61,355 bases of DNA from Glycocaulis sp. (GCA_022565665.1 JAIUMI010000015.1:1-61355), one strand, 5' to 3'. Positions 24,918 through 33,946 are shown, counted from the stretch's first letter. Numbers and translations: made by a program. The notes: generated by a model not told the origin, from the sequence alone.

Positions 24918-25826
24918 ATGATCCGCATAGGCGTCGACATGGGCGGCACGAAGATCGAGGCTGCCGCGCTGGACCCGTCCGGCGCGATTCGCGCCCGCCG
25001 GCGGATCGCGTCGATCCGCGACTACTCTATCCTCATCGAATCGATTCGCACGCTCATTCGCGAAACCGCCGCAGAAGCTGGCGCGGAACGCTTCACCGTC
25101 GGAATCGGCCATCCCGGCTCGATCAATCCGCGCACCGGGCTGGTACGCAATGCCAACTCCTCCCACCTCAACGGCAAGCCGCTGGACCGGGATCTGTCCG
25201 ATGCGCTCGGACAGGCCGTGCGCTGTGCGAACGACGCCAACTGCTTTGCCCTGTCGGAAGCGCGCGACGGAGCAGGCGCAGGCGCACGCTGCGTGTTCGG
25301 CGTCATTATCGGAACGGGTGTAGGCGGCGGGATCGTCATGAACGGCCAGCTCTACGAAGGTAACGGGCTGATCGCCGGTGAATGGGGCCATACCGGCCTG
25401 CCCCGGCCAGACGCGGAGGAAGTGCCCGGGCCGCAATGCGGATGCGGCCGGCTGGGCTGTGTGGAAAGCTGGTGCTCGGGTCCGGCGCTGGCAGCAGACC
25501 ATGCGCGCGTAGCCGGCGAAGCCCTCGCCGCCGATGCGATTGCCGCCAAAGCGGCTGACGGTGACGCCGCTGCACGCGCCACGATGGCCCGCCATGCCGG
25601 CCGGCTGGCCCGTTCGCTCTCCACCATCGTCAATGTGCTCGACCCGGATATCGTCGTACTCGGTGGCGGACTGTCCAACGTGCCCGGCATTGACCGCGAG
25701 GTGGAGGCCCGGCTGGAGCCGCACGTCTTCTCTGACGAGATGCGCACCCGCGTGGTGGTCAACAAGCACGGGGACTCCTCCGGTGTACGCGGCGCGGCCT
25801 GGCTATGGCCGCTGGAGGCACGCTGA
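24918..25826 (+). CDS. ROK-family sugar kinase (fructokinase/N-acetylhexosamine kinase-like)
   Basis: A 302-residue ROK protein. The ATP phosphate loop IGVDMGGTKIEAAALD is at the N terminus, GIGHPGSINPRTG and CANDANCFALSEA line the sugar site, IIGTGVGGGI is the second phosphate loop, and the ROK zinc site appears as GPQCGCGRLGCVESWCSG with a preceding GHTG His. No helix-turn-helix, so it is a kinase rather than a repressor. The exact hexose is not determined. Its stop overlaps dinB (25824-25828). Confidence 0.9.
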   Translation: MIRIGVDMGGTKIEAAALDPSGAIRARRRIASIRDYSILIESIRTLIRETAAEAGAERFTVGIGHPGSINPRTGLVRNANSSHLNGKPLDRDLSDALGQAVRCANDANCFALSEARDGAGAGARCVFGVIIGTGVGGGIVMNGQLYEGNGLIAGEWGHTGLPRPDAEEVPGPQCGCGRLGCVESWCSGPALAADHARVAGEALAADAIAAKAADGDAAARATMARHAGRLARSLSTIVNVLDPDIVVLGGGLSNVPGIDREVEARLEPHVFSDEMRTRVVVNKHGDSSGVRGAAWLWPLEAR

Positions 25827-27097
25827 TGGCTGGGTTCTGCCGGTCCTGCTTTGCACCGGCAGACAGCGTGCCCTGCTCCTCCTGCGGCGCACGCCGCGTC
25901 GTGCGCCATGATGAAATCGCAGGCCTCACCATCGCCCATATTGATTGCGATGCCTTCTATGCCGCCATCGAGAAGCGCGACGATCCGGCGCTGGAACACA
26001 GGCCCGTCATCATTGGTGGCGGCAGGCGCGGCGTGGTGGCGACCGCCTGCTATGTCGCGCGGCTGAACGGCGTGCGCTCGGCCATGCCGATGTTCAAGGC
26101 GCTGAAAGCCTGTCCCGATGCGGTGGTGATTCGCCCGCGCATGGACGTCTATGCCCGAGAGGGGCGGCGCATCCGCCAGATGATGGAGGATGTGACACCG
26201 CTGGTGGAGCCGCTCTCCATCGACGAGGCCTTCCTTGATCTGTCCGGCACACATCGCCTGCATGGCACCGCGCCGGCGGTGACGCTGATGAAGCTCGCCG
26301 CGCGCATCAGAGGCGAGGTCGGCGTGACGGTGTCGGTGGGGCTCAGCTTCAACAAGTTTCTGGCCAAGACGGCGAGCGAGCTGGACAAGCCGGACGGATT
26401 TGCCGTGATCGGGCGCGCCGAAGCGCCGGAATTCCTGCGCACCAGGCCGGTGGACAGCGTGTTTGGCGTGGGCCCGGCCTTCGCCTCGGTTCTGGCGCGC
26501 GACGGGCTGAAGACGCTGGGCGATGTCATTGCGCGCGGTGAGGACTGGATGATGCGCAAGCATGGCCCGTCCGGCGTGCGCCTCTGGCGGCTGGCGCAAG
26601 GCCACGACACGCGCCGGGTGAACCCGGAAGGCGAACGCAAGAGCGTCTCGGCCGAGACCACTTTCTTTGACGATGTGGCAAGCCATGACGAGCTCGAGAA
26701 CCGGCTCTGGCCGCTATGTGAGAGAGTGGCCTACCGTATGAAGCAGCAGGGCATTGCGGGCCGGGTTGTGACACTGAAGCTGAAAACCTCCGCCTTCCGC
26801 TCCATCACGCGGCGGCGCACCCTGCTGCAGCCGGCCCAGCTGGCCGATACGCTGTTCCGCAATGGGCGCGAACTGCTCCGCGCTGAAGCTGAAGGTCCGC
26901 ATTACCGCCTGATCGGAATTGGCTTCAGCGATCTGGAACAGGCGAGTGGCGATGCGCGCGACCTGCTTGATCCCGACGGGCTGAAACGCGCCGCGGCCGA
27001 GCGCGCCATGGACAGGGCCCGCGAACGCTTCGGCGCCTCGGCCGTCGTGAAGGGCCGGGCACTGAAAAAGCCGGACCGGCGAAAACCTGAGCAATAA
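25826..27097 (+). CDS. dinB: DNA polymerase IV (DinB) with N-terminal zinc-ribbon-like extension
   Basis: Y-family translesion polymerase, 423 residues from the ATG at 25826 (overlapping the ROK stop). The first 30 or so residues hold two Cys pairs, CRSC (5-8) and CSSC (17-20), before the polymerase begins with LTIAHIDCDAFYAAIEKRDD (Asp40 and Asp42). SIDEAFLDLSG carries the second acidic pair, VSVGLSFNKFLAKTASELDK the palm, and a little-finger domain follows. This Cys extension occurs in a number of alphaproteobacterial DinB proteins. The C terminus is basic (KGRALKKPDRRKPEQ); no clear beta-clamp motif was identified. Confidence 0.93.
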   Translation: MAGFCRSCFAPADSVPCSSCGARRVVRHDEIAGLTIAHIDCDAFYAAIEKRDDPALEHRPVIIGGGRRGVVATACYVARLNGVRSAMPMFKALKACPDAVVIRPRMDVYAREGRRIRQMMEDVTPLVEPLSIDEAFLDLSGTHRLHGTAPAVTLMKLAARIRGEVGVTVSVGLSFNKFLAKTASELDKPDGFAVIGRAEAPEFLRTRPVDSVFGVGPAFASVLARDGLKTLGDVIARGEDWMMRKHGPSGVRLWRLAQGHDTRRVNPEGERKSVSAETTFFDDVASHDELENRLWPLCERVAYRMKQQGIAGRVVTLKLKTSAFRSITRRRTLLQPAQLADTLFRNGRELLRAEAEGPHYRLIGIGFSDLEQASGDARDLLDPDGLKRAAAERAMDRARERFGASAVVKGRALKKPDRRKPEQ

Positions 27098-27158
27098 TTC
27101 ATTTGGCCCGCGCACCCCCCGGTGCTTGGCTGCTCAAGAGGAAGGCGGAAAAAGCTCC

Positions 27159-27740
27159 ATGATCCATCGCTGTCCCTGGCCGGGCGATGACCCGCTTTAT
27201 GTCCATTATCACGACACCGAATGGGGCGTGCCCGAGCGCGATGACGAGGCTCTGTTCGCCAAGCTGATCCTGGACGGGTTTCAGGCGGGCCTCAGCTGGA
27301 TCACCATCCTTCGAAAGCGCGAGAACTTCATCAAGGCCTTTGACGCCTTCAACCCGGAGACGCTCGCCCGCTATGGCGATGCGGATATTGCCCGCCTGCT
27401 GGATGATGCCGGCATCATCCGCTCACGCGCCAAGATCGAAGCGTCCATCGGCAATGCGAAATCCTACCTCGCCCTACGCGAGCGCGGCATAGGCTTCTCA
27501 CACTTCCTGTGGGACTTCGTGGATGGCGAGCCGGTCCAGAACCGCTTTGCCAGCATGAAAGAGGTGCCCGCCGAAACACCGGTCAGCCAGAAGATGAGCA
27601 AGGCGCTGAAAGCCGAGGGTTTCAAGTTCTGCGGCCCGGTCATCGTCTATGCCTTCATGCAGGCGACCGGCCTTGTGAACGATCATCTCGTCACCTGCTT
27701 CCGCCACGAACAGGTGAAGACAATGGGGAGCCCGGCATGA
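27159..27740 (+). CDS. tag: DNA-3-methyladenine glycosylase I
   Basis: Removes 3-methyladenine from alkylated DNA. The 193-residue protein opens MIHRCPWPGDDPLYVHYHDT and continues EWGVPERDDEALFAKLILDG, FQAGLSWITILRKRENF, and ends CGPVIVYAFMQATGLVNDHL; these are Tag signatures including the zinc ligands. The ATG at 27159 is used rather than an upstream TTG. Start of the lipoprotein gene overlaps its stop. It follows dinB by about 60 bases, so two DNA damage genes sit together. Confidence 0.94.
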   Translation: MIHRCPWPGDDPLYVHYHDTEWGVPERDDEALFAKLILDGFQAGLSWITILRKRENFIKAFDAFNPETLARYGDADIARLLDDAGIIRSRAKIEASIGNAKSYLALRERGIGFSHFLWDFVDGEPVQNRFASMKEVPAETPVSQKMSKALKAEGFKFCGPVIVYAFMQATGLVNDHLVTCFRHEQVKTMGSPA

Positions 27741-27988
27741 GCCACCGCCTGACCTTGACCGCGATGCTGGGCGTGTGTGCCGCGCTGGCCGCCTGCGCGC
27801 CCAATCCACGCAATGTACCGCCACCTGAAGCGCTCAACCGCACCTGCGGCCCCGGTGGAGGCCATGGCGCGACCGGCGTGATGGACTGGCACTGCATAGA
27901 CGGGGATGGCGAGGAAAGGCTTCGCCCGCAACCGCTTACCCGTGTCATCCGCGGCGACCGTCTGCCCGATCCTGACGATACGAAGTGA
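27737..27988 (+). CDS. Small putative lipoprotein
   Basis: An 83-residue protein with a short basic N terminus, a hydrophobic stretch and the lipobox LAAC (Cys20), followed by APNPRNVPPPEALN and two further Cys residues (RTCGPGGG and WHCIDGDG) that could form a disulphide. It should be lipid-anchored and periplasmic. The start overlaps the tag stop by four bases. Function unknown. Confidence 0.72.
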   Translation: MSHRLTLTAMLGVCAALAACAPNPRNVPPPEALNRTCGPGGGHGATGVMDWHCIDGDGEERLRPQPLTRVIRGDRLPDPDDTK

Positions 27989-28142
27989 AACGCGTTTACA
28001 CTATTGCACAGAAAACACATGCATTGCCTGGCTGGATGCGCTAAAGCGCGCGGCCAAGCAGTCCCCGCCGGTCGACATCAGCCATAGGCAGGGGCTAGGG
28101 TTGTGAACGGTTCGGTTACAAGAGTCGCTCCGGGGAGCTGAA

Positions 28143-29288
28143 ATGAGTGCCGCCATCATACGCGCCACAGGCCTGTGGACGCCGCCATACTCCATATCCA
28201 ATGAAGAGCTGGTGACGGCGTTCAACGCCTATGTTGAGCACTACAACACGCAGCACGCCGCCGAGATCGCGCGCGGTGAGCTGGAGCCGCTCCAGCCCTC
28301 ATCGGTGGAGTTTGTCGAGAAGGCATCCGGTATCAGGTCCCGCTATGTGGTGGAAAAGGACGGCATTCTCGACGTCAAGCGGATGATGCCCAACATCCCT
28401 GCCCGGCCCAATGACGAGGTGGCCATTCTCGCCGAGATCGGCGCGAACGCGGCGCGTGACGCGCTGGAACGCGCCGGCAAGACCCCGGCCGATGTGGACG
28501 GCATCATCGTCGCCGCCTCCAATCTGCAACGCGCCTATCCGGCCGTCGCAATCGAGGTGCAGATGGCGCTCGGCATGGAGCATGGCTTCGGGTTCGACAT
28601 GAATGTCGCCTGTTCCTCGGCCACTTTTGGCATGCAGGCCGCCGCCGACATGATCGCGGCCGGCAATGCGCGCGCCATTCTGGTGGTCAGCCCGGAGATC
28701 ACTTCGGCCCATCTCAACTGGCGCGACCGCGACAGCCATTTCATCTTCGGCGATGTGGCCACGGCCATCCTGCTGGAGCGCGACGAACTGGGCGAAGGCG
28801 GCTGGAAGATTATCGGCTCACGTCTGAAGACCCAGTTCTCCAACAATATCCGCAATAATTTCGGCTTCCTGAACCGTACCGAGCGCGCCACCGGCGATAA
28901 TGGCCCGCTGCAGAACGGCTCGCCGATGGATGACAAGCTGTTCGTGCAGGAAGGCCGCAAGGTCTTCAAGGAAGTCGTTCCCATGGTCTCGGAGATGATC
29001 CGCGAGCATATGGACGATCTGGGCCTTGAACCGGACGAGATGAAGCGCGTCTGGCTGCACCAGGCCAATATCAACATGAATCTGATGATCGCGAAGAAGG
29101 TGTTTGGACGCGAGGCAGGCGGGGAAGATGCGCCGACCATCCTTGACGAATTTGCCAACACCTCATCGGCAGGCTCCATCATCGCCTTCCACCGCCACTC
29201 CGAGGATCTCAGGGCCGGTGACAAGGGTGTGATCTGCTCGTTCGGCGCAGGATACTCAGCCGGAACGGTGTTTGTGGAGAAGCTCTGA
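28143..29288 (+). CDS. Beta-ketoacyl-ACP synthase III-like enzyme
   Basis: A 381-residue thiolase-fold condensing enzyme of the KAS III group. The Cys-His-Asn triad is complete: Cys157 in NVACSSATFG, His306 in LHQANINMN and Asn339 in EFANTSSAG. It is about 50 residues longer than housekeeping FabH because of an insert near residues 25-85 and resembles the FabH-like group that accepts longer acyl-CoA primers. Whether it starts fatty-acid synthesis or acts in a side pathway is unclear. Its stop overlaps the next gene (ATGATG at 29285-29290). Confidence 0.88.
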   Translation: MSAAIIRATGLWTPPYSISNEELVTAFNAYVEHYNTQHAAEIARGELEPLQPSSVEFVEKASGIRSRYVVEKDGILDVKRMMPNIPARPNDEVAILAEIGANAARDALERAGKTPADVDGIIVAASNLQRAYPAVAIEVQMALGMEHGFGFDMNVACSSATFGMQAAADMIAAGNARAILVVSPEITSAHLNWRDRDSHFIFGDVATAILLERDELGEGGWKIIGSRLKTQFSNNIRNNFGFLNRTERATGDNGPLQNGSPMDDKLFVQEGRKVFKEVVPMVSEMIREHMDDLGLEPDEMKRVWLHQANINMNLMIAKKVFGREAGGEDAPTILDEFANTSSAGSIIAFHRHSEDLRAGDKGVICSFGAGYSAGTVFVEKL

Positions 29289-30346
29289 TGGCGCTTCCGG
29301 GCGAGCAGGACCTCGCCGCGCGAATTCTGGCCAAGACCAATGAATATCTCGATTTTCCGAGTGTCGTTGGCCATGAAACGCCCTTTCTTGATCATCTGGC
29401 TCGTGACTTTTCCGGGCTCGGGTTTGCGCCGGAGCGCCACCCCAATCTTTGCGTCGTAAATACCGGGCGCGAGGGCCCGGTCTTCATCGCCCATGTGGAC
29501 CGGCATGGCGCGGTGATCGCGGCCGATGGCGCAGCCGTCTATGCCGCCAATGCGGTGAAGAACGAAAAGTATGGCGAGGACGCTCCGGCCAGCGAGGCGC
29601 TCGCCGGCCGCGTCAATGAACGCTATGCGGGCGAGGAAGTCTTCGCCTATGACCGCAAGACCGGCGGACGGCTTGCCTATGGCGATGTCGCCTCTGCCAG
29701 CCTGGACGGCGAAGGCCGCATTGTGCTGACGGTGCGTGGCCTGCCGCCATTGCAGCCGGGCACGCCGCTCAGTTTTGCCCGCGCGCTCGATCGCAGCGCC
29801 AATGGCCGCGTATCGGGCCAGCTGGACAATCCGGTGTCGGTTGCTGTCCTGCGCGTGGCGGCGGAGTTCGGCCTTGGCGGCATTATCGTTCTGACCGCGG
29901 AAGAAGAGATCGGGCGGTCTGCCAGTCACTTCCTGTCCTGGGCCAATGGCACTCTTCGGTCGCGCAAGGACCTTGTCGTGCTTGATACCAGCCCGTTCGA
30001 GGACTCGGCCGCCATGCTGGCAGGCGCAGTAATCCTGCGCCGGCGCGATGCCAGTGCCAGCTTCAACGAGGCGATGGTGGCCCGTGTGGAACGCGCCGCC
30101 ACCGCCAGCGGCGCGCCCGTCATCTTCAAGGACGCCTTCATCGAGGCGGAAAACGCCGCACGCGCGCGCCGTGGCCAGCCGTCAAAAGGCGTTGGCCTGA
30201 CCGAACTGGGCAAGATCACCGCGCTGTCACGCGGCGCATTTACCGGCGCCACCCTGCAGATGCCGACAGTGAACTACCATTCCAATCAGGAAAGCACCTC
30301 TCCGCGCGCGCTGGTCGCGATGCTCAAGGCCACGCTGGCGGTCTGA
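29288..30346 (+). CDS. M20/M42-type metallopeptidase homologue
   Basis: A 352-residue protein with the plan of the M42 aminopeptidase family: FIAHVDRHGAV (first metal His and Asp), SGQLDNPVSVAVLR (bridging Asp), VLTAEEEIGRS (catalytic Glu pair), VVLDTSPF (metal Asp) and a late VNYHSNQES (final His). Between them lies an insert domain with GDVASASLDG. The five metal positions appear preserved, so it is probably an active aminopeptidase or deacylase. It is translationally coupled to the KAS III-like gene, an unusual partner. Confidence 0.8.
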   Translation: MALPGEQDLAARILAKTNEYLDFPSVVGHETPFLDHLARDFSGLGFAPERHPNLCVVNTGREGPVFIAHVDRHGAVIAADGAAVYAANAVKNEKYGEDAPASEALAGRVNERYAGEEVFAYDRKTGGRLAYGDVASASLDGEGRIVLTVRGLPPLQPGTPLSFARALDRSANGRVSGQLDNPVSVAVLRVAAEFGLGGIIVLTAEEEIGRSASHFLSWANGTLRSRKDLVVLDTSPFEDSAAMLAGAVILRRRDASASFNEAMVARVERAATASGAPVIFKDAFIEAENAARARRGQPSKGVGLTELGKITALSRGAFTGATLQMPTVNYHSNQESTSPRALVAMLKATLAV

Positions 30347-30363
30347 TCGGCTCCCTGTCGCCC

Positions 30364-30393
30364 AAAAAAGAGGCCCGGCACAAAGGCCGGGCC
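30364..30393 (-). terminator. Intrinsic terminator of amt
   Basis: On the minus strand, GGCCCGGC and GCCGGGCC (30386-30393 and 30372-30379) pair around a six-base loop and are followed by a T6 run (30364-30369 read as A on plus). It lies 33 bases beyond the amt stop. Confidence 0.85.
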
Positions 30394-30425
30394 AGTCAGG
30401 GAGGACTGTTGAGGGCGGATGCGCT

Positions 30426-31637
30426 TTATGCGCTCTCGCCATGCAGGGCGACATCCACGCCCGTGATCTCGGCTTCCTCGTCGACCCGCAGCGTCACCAC
30501 GCGGCCCAGAAGGAAGAGAATGAGGAAGGTGATGACCGCACACCAGGCGGCCGCCGCCAACGCGCCCCAGGTTTGCGTCCACACCAGCGTCCAGTTGCCT
30601 TCAAGCGCGCCGGCCGTGCCGCCAATGGCTTCGACGGCAAATACGCCGGTCAGCACCGCACCGACGAATCCGGCAATGCCATGCAGGCCGAAGGCATCAA
30701 GGCTGTCATCGTATTTCAGTGCGGCTTTCAGGCCCGTCACCGCGAAATAGGCCGCGATGGCACCAGCTGCGCCCAGCGCGAACGCGGCCTGTGCACTGAC
30801 AAACCCGGCAGCGGGCGTGATCGCCACCAGCCCGGCTACGGCGCCAGAGGCCGCACCCAGCACGGTCGGCTTGCCCCTGAGTGCCCATTCGAGCGCACAC
30901 CAGACAACCGCCGCCGTCGCCGCCGCGATCTGCGTGACCAGAGCCGCGTGGGCAGCAATCTCGTCAGCGGCGAGCGCGGAGCCGCCATTGAATCCGAACC
31001 AGCCCACCCAGAGCATGCCCGCACCGATAACGGTCAGCACCAGATTGTGGGGCGGGTGGCCTTCCTTCGGCCAGCCCCGGCGCGGCCCCAGCACCAACGC
31101 CAGCACGAGGCCGGCCACGCCGGAATTGATGTGCACCACGGCGCCGCCTGCAAAGTCGATCACACCTGCCTCATCCAGGAAGCCGCCACCCCACACCCAG
31201 TAGGCAATCGGGGCATAGACAGTGAGCAGCCAGACCGGCACGAAGATCACCCACGCCTTGAAGCTCAGCCGTTCTGCCGCCGCCCCGGACACAATCGCCA
31301 CCGTGATGATCGCGAAGGTCAGCTGGAAGAGGATGAAGACCGGTTCGGGCAGGCCGTCGGCATCGCTGCCCGGCTCCAGACCGGAAAGGAAAAGCCGGTC
31401 AAAACCGCCAATGAAACTGCCCTCGCCTGTCAGCGCCAGCGAATAGCCCGCCACCGCCCAGGTCAGCGTGACCAACCCTGCTGCCGCCAGTGAATGCATC
31501 AGCGTGGACAGCACGCTCGTCTTGCGCACCATGCCGCCATAGAACAGCGCCAGCCCCGGCACCGTCATCATCAGCACCAGCGCGGAAGCGGTCAGTATCC
31601 AGGCGGTATCGCCTGCGGAGAACGCGGCCTCTTCCAT
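30426..31637 (-). CDS. amt: Ammonium transporter
   Basis: Amt/Rh channel of 403 residues with about eleven membrane helices. Signatures are DTAWILTASALVLMMTVPG, ALFYGGMVRKTSVL, the family block DFAGGAVVHINSGVAGLVLA (first pore His) and DDSLDAFGLHGIAGFVGAVL (second pore His). The start (MEEAAFSAG) has AAGGGGCG upstream. No glnK gene adjoins it here, which is unusual because amt is normally paired with a PII gene. A strong terminator follows. Confidence 0.94.
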   Translation of the reverse strand: MEEAAFSAGDTAWILTASALVLMMTVPGLALFYGGMVRKTSVLSTLMHSLAAAGLVTLTWAVAGYSLALTGEGSFIGGFDRLFLSGLEPGSDADGLPEPVFILFQLTFAIITVAIVSGAAAERLSFKAWVIFVPVWLLTVYAPIAYWVWGGGFLDEAGVIDFAGGAVVHINSGVAGLVLALVLGPRRGWPKEGHPPHNLVLTVIGAGMLWVGWFGFNGGSALAADEIAAHAALVTQIAAATAAVVWCALEWALRGKPTVLGAASGAVAGLVAITPAAGFVSAQAAFALGAAGAIAAYFAVTGLKAALKYDDSLDAFGLHGIAGFVGAVLTGVFAVEAIGGTAGALEGNWTLVWTQTWGALAAAAWCAVITFLILFLLGRVVTLRVDEEAEITGVDVALHGESA

Positions 31638-31950
31638 AGTCGGATCGCCCCTTAGAAATGAAATCCGGGGGCGAGCCTGCGCCGGTGTTTTTCGCCTTGT
31701 CAGCGCATTGCCCGATATTGCGCCGCAGCAGGCATGGCCCTGCCCGCGTTTGAGGCGCGTTTGCCCGCCATTGCGGCAGGGACGCGTCCTGGCGCTTTTT
31801 GCGGGCATGTCACAAGTATAGGGCCAGACTGCCTCCCCCGGACCATTCAGCCAGGGAAAACCGCAATGCGCTGATTTTGCCGGGCAATCCCGCAGGCGGG
31901 GCGGGGATAGTGGCAGACTTGTCCCCCTATTCCCGCCCCGGCGGGGCTGG
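31638..31950. other. Spacer upstream of amt, no gene seen
   Basis: These 313 bases separate the VOC stop from the amt start, both on the minus strand. They probably hold the amt promoter. I could not find a convincing sigma-54 site (GGCAC-N5-TTGC) on the minus strand. A short GC hairpin, GCCCC and GGGGC (about 31934-31946), lies near the VOC end but has no T tract. Confidence 0.4.
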
Positions 31951-32340
31951 TCAGCCTTTCAGCGAGCGCGGCGTCTCCGCCCTCTGCCAGAAGGCGAGCA
32001 TGTTGCCGTCCGGGTCCTGAAAGTCGGCAGACCAGCCGCCTGGAGCCTCGCTGACCGGTGTGACGATGCTTACCCCCTGCTCGGCAAGGGCGGCAATGAG
32101 ATCATCAATACCGCCCTGCTTCAGGTCGAAAACGACTGCAGGCGTATTGCCCGGGCGTACATCGTCGGTCTGGAAAAAGAGGAGCTGGGTTCCCGGAATC
32201 AGGTCGGCGATCAGCCAGAAGGGCTCGGCCCCTTCCTGACGGGAGACATCAAGGCCCAGCGTGTCGCGGTAGAAGCGCTCGGTGCGCTCGATATCGGACA
32301 CGTTGAAAACAATAGCGATTTCATGCGGTTTGGGGATCAT
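31951..32340 (-). CDS. VOC (glyoxalase/bleomycin-resistance) family protein
   Basis: A 129-residue vicinal-oxygen-chelate protein with paired beta-alpha-beta modules: IAIVFNVSDIERTERFYRDT and LGLDVSRQEG in the first half, AVVFDLKQGGIDDLIAAL and SADFQDPDGNMLAFWQR in the second. Start at 32340 is preferred because AAAGGATGG lies at proper distance; the ATG three codons upstream is too close. It overlaps the sigma-factor gene by 20 bases, so co-translation is likely. Ligand unknown. Confidence 0.87.
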   Translation of the reverse strand: MIPKPHEIAIVFNVSDIERTERFYRDTLGLDVSRQEGAEPFWLIADLIPGTQLLFFQTDDVRPGNTPAVVFDLKQGGIDDLIAALAEQGVSIVTPVSEAPGGWSADFQDPDGNMLAFWQRAETPRSLKG

Positions 32341-33001
32341 GGAGACCATCCTTTGCAAGGCGCGCGCGACCGTCGCCCGCATCCTGACCCTCTGTTGCCG
32401 CGGGACGCGGTTTTGTGAGGATGGGGGTGCGGAACATCAGCAGATTGCCGTCCGGGTCATAGGTGCCAAACGCTACCCCGCGCCGGACCAGCATGGCCGG
32501 AAGCTGGCGGCGCAGCTTTCCATGCGGCAGGCCGTCCAGCAGGGATAGAAAGCCCGGCGCGCTCACCGCGTCCGCCCTCGCGGCCCGCTTCAGCGCTGAA
32601 AGCCGCTGGCGCAGGGCAGTATCGGGCAGGCCCAGCGCGGCGCGCATTTCCGCGCGCGTATGCCCGGTCAGCGCCAATGCCGCCACGCCGCGCAGGGCGG
32701 GCGGCAGGGACCAAACCCAGCCGAACAGGACGCGCCGGTCTTCCGCGCCTGCATCCATTTCAGGCATGGCAGGCGCATGACCTGCCTCGCGCGCCTTCCG
32801 GCGTACGGCGCTGCGCGCATTCATGCGCGAGAGATTACGGATCACACCGGCCAGCCAGCGCCGGTTGGCAGGATCGGAGAGATCGGAGCGTCCCGCCTTC
32901 AGCCCGGCCAGCAGCGCGTCCTGCACAAGGTCTTCGGCCTCATGGGCCAGCCGCGCATGGCGGCGCGCTATAGTCAGGAGGTCGGCATAAGCAGCCTGCA
33001 T
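32321..33001 (-). CDS. ECF-type sigma factor with unusual C-terminal extension
   Basis: A 226-residue protein. Region 2 is visible as ARLAHEAEDLVQDALLAGLK with ANRRWLAGVIRNLSR, and region 4 as LPPALRGVAALALTGHTRAE then MRAALGLPDTALRQRLSALK. After region 4 about 75 extra residues follow, including VAFGTYDPDGNLLMFRTP, which resembles the last strand of a VOC domain. No anti-sigma gene adjoins. The gene starts seven bases after the universal-stress-protein stop, with AAGG overlapping that stop, and runs into the VOC gene. Its target promoters are unknown. Confidence 0.8.
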   Translation of the reverse strand: MQAAYADLLTIARRHARLAHEAEDLVQDALLAGLKAGRSDLSDPANRRWLAGVIRNLSRMNARSAVRRKAREAGHAPAMPEMDAGAEDRRVLFGWVWSLPPALRGVAALALTGHTRAEMRAALGLPDTALRQRLSALKRAARADAVSAPGFLSLLDGLPHGKLRRQLPAMLVRRGVAFGTYDPDGNLLMFRTPILTKPRPAATEGQDAGDGRARLAKDGLHDPQTA

Positions 33002-33007
33002 AACGCC

Positions 33008-33847
33008 TTAATGCGCCACCAGAAGCGAGGGGCCGTCCGTGGCGGTGAGCAGCGTGCGCGTAACCCCGCCAAAGATGAACTGGGCCAGGCGCGACTGGCC
33101 ATAGGCGCCAGCGACCAGCAAGTCCGCGCCAGAGGCCGCTTCCAGCAGCGCTTCACCGAGCCCGCCCTTGCCATCAATGGCCACCGAATTCGCCTTGATG
33201 CCACGTGGGGCGAGCCAGTTGGCCAGCCGGTTGGGCGCAGCCGCGGCGCGATCATTGTAATCAAGGTTTTTCGGGCTGTGCAGGATGGTCACCTCCACGC
33301 CCCTGCGGAAGAAGGCCTCCGCAGCGAAAGCCGCGCGCGAAGCTTCCTTTGACCCGTCCCACGCCACACAGATCGTCTTGGGCGCAATCGCGCCGCCACG
33401 CGGCACGAAAAGCGGGCAGGCCTCGTCCACAAGACACGAAGCGGTAAAGCCGGAGAGCTGGCCCTTGCCGGCGGCCGCATCCGGGCAGGCGACCAGCATG
33501 CGCACCAGCCTCGCCTGCTGGGCGGCTTCAGCCGGGCTGTCGGTGATGCGCCGGAAGGAGCAGGCCGCGCCCTTGTCCGGCAGGGCGTCCACATGGCGGC
33601 GGAAGCGCTTCTCGGCCTCCACGGCGGCCTTTGCCGCTTCCTCACGCACCGTCTCGATGGCGCTGGTCACGACGGAGGCGCCGGCCGCACCCGGCCCGGT
33701 CCAGAGCATGTAGCTTGCCGGATCAGGTTCCACGAACACGGCCCGCAAATCGGCCTTGATGAGCGGCGACAGCGCCACAGCTGCGGCCAGCGGTGTATCG
33801 TCGGATTCATTGCCCTGCAGAGCGACCAATATGCGTTCCGGGTTCAT
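33008..33847 (-). CDS. Tandem universal stress protein
   Basis: A 279-residue protein made of two Usp modules. The N-terminal one is ERILVALQGNESDDTPLAAA and the second begins TICVAWDGSKEASRAA. The second copy ends with DLLVAGAYGQSRLAQFIFGG and VTRTLLTATDGPSLLVAH, the GxxG(S/T) nucleotide-binding end of Usp. It heads a likely operon with the ECF sigma and VOC genes. Tandem Usp proteins usually respond to starvation or oxygen stress; the signal here is unknown. Confidence 0.9.
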   Translation of the reverse strand: MNPERILVALQGNESDDTPLAAAVALSPLIKADLRAVFVEPDPASYMLWTGPGAAGASVVTSAIETVREEAAKAAVEAEKRFRRHVDALPDKGAACSFRRITDSPAEAAQQARLVRMLVACPDAAAGKGQLSGFTASCLVDEACPLFVPRGGAIAPKTICVAWDGSKEASRAAFAAEAFFRRGVEVTILHSPKNLDYNDRAAAAPNRLANWLAPRGIKANSVAIDGKGGLGEALLEAASGADLLVAGAYGQSRLAQFIFGGVTRTLLTATDGPSLLVAH

Positions 33848-33946
33848 GGTTCATGCGCTCCTTTTGCCGATGGCACCTGTTTGAACTTACGTCATTTCCG
33901 GCTAGACCGGGAGGCCGATAGCGAAGGTGCGACACTGATTACCGAG

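Noticed and set aside
31638-31950. Sigma-54 promoter for amt
   Set aside because: No GGCAC-N5-TTGC match could be found on the minus strand of this spacer.
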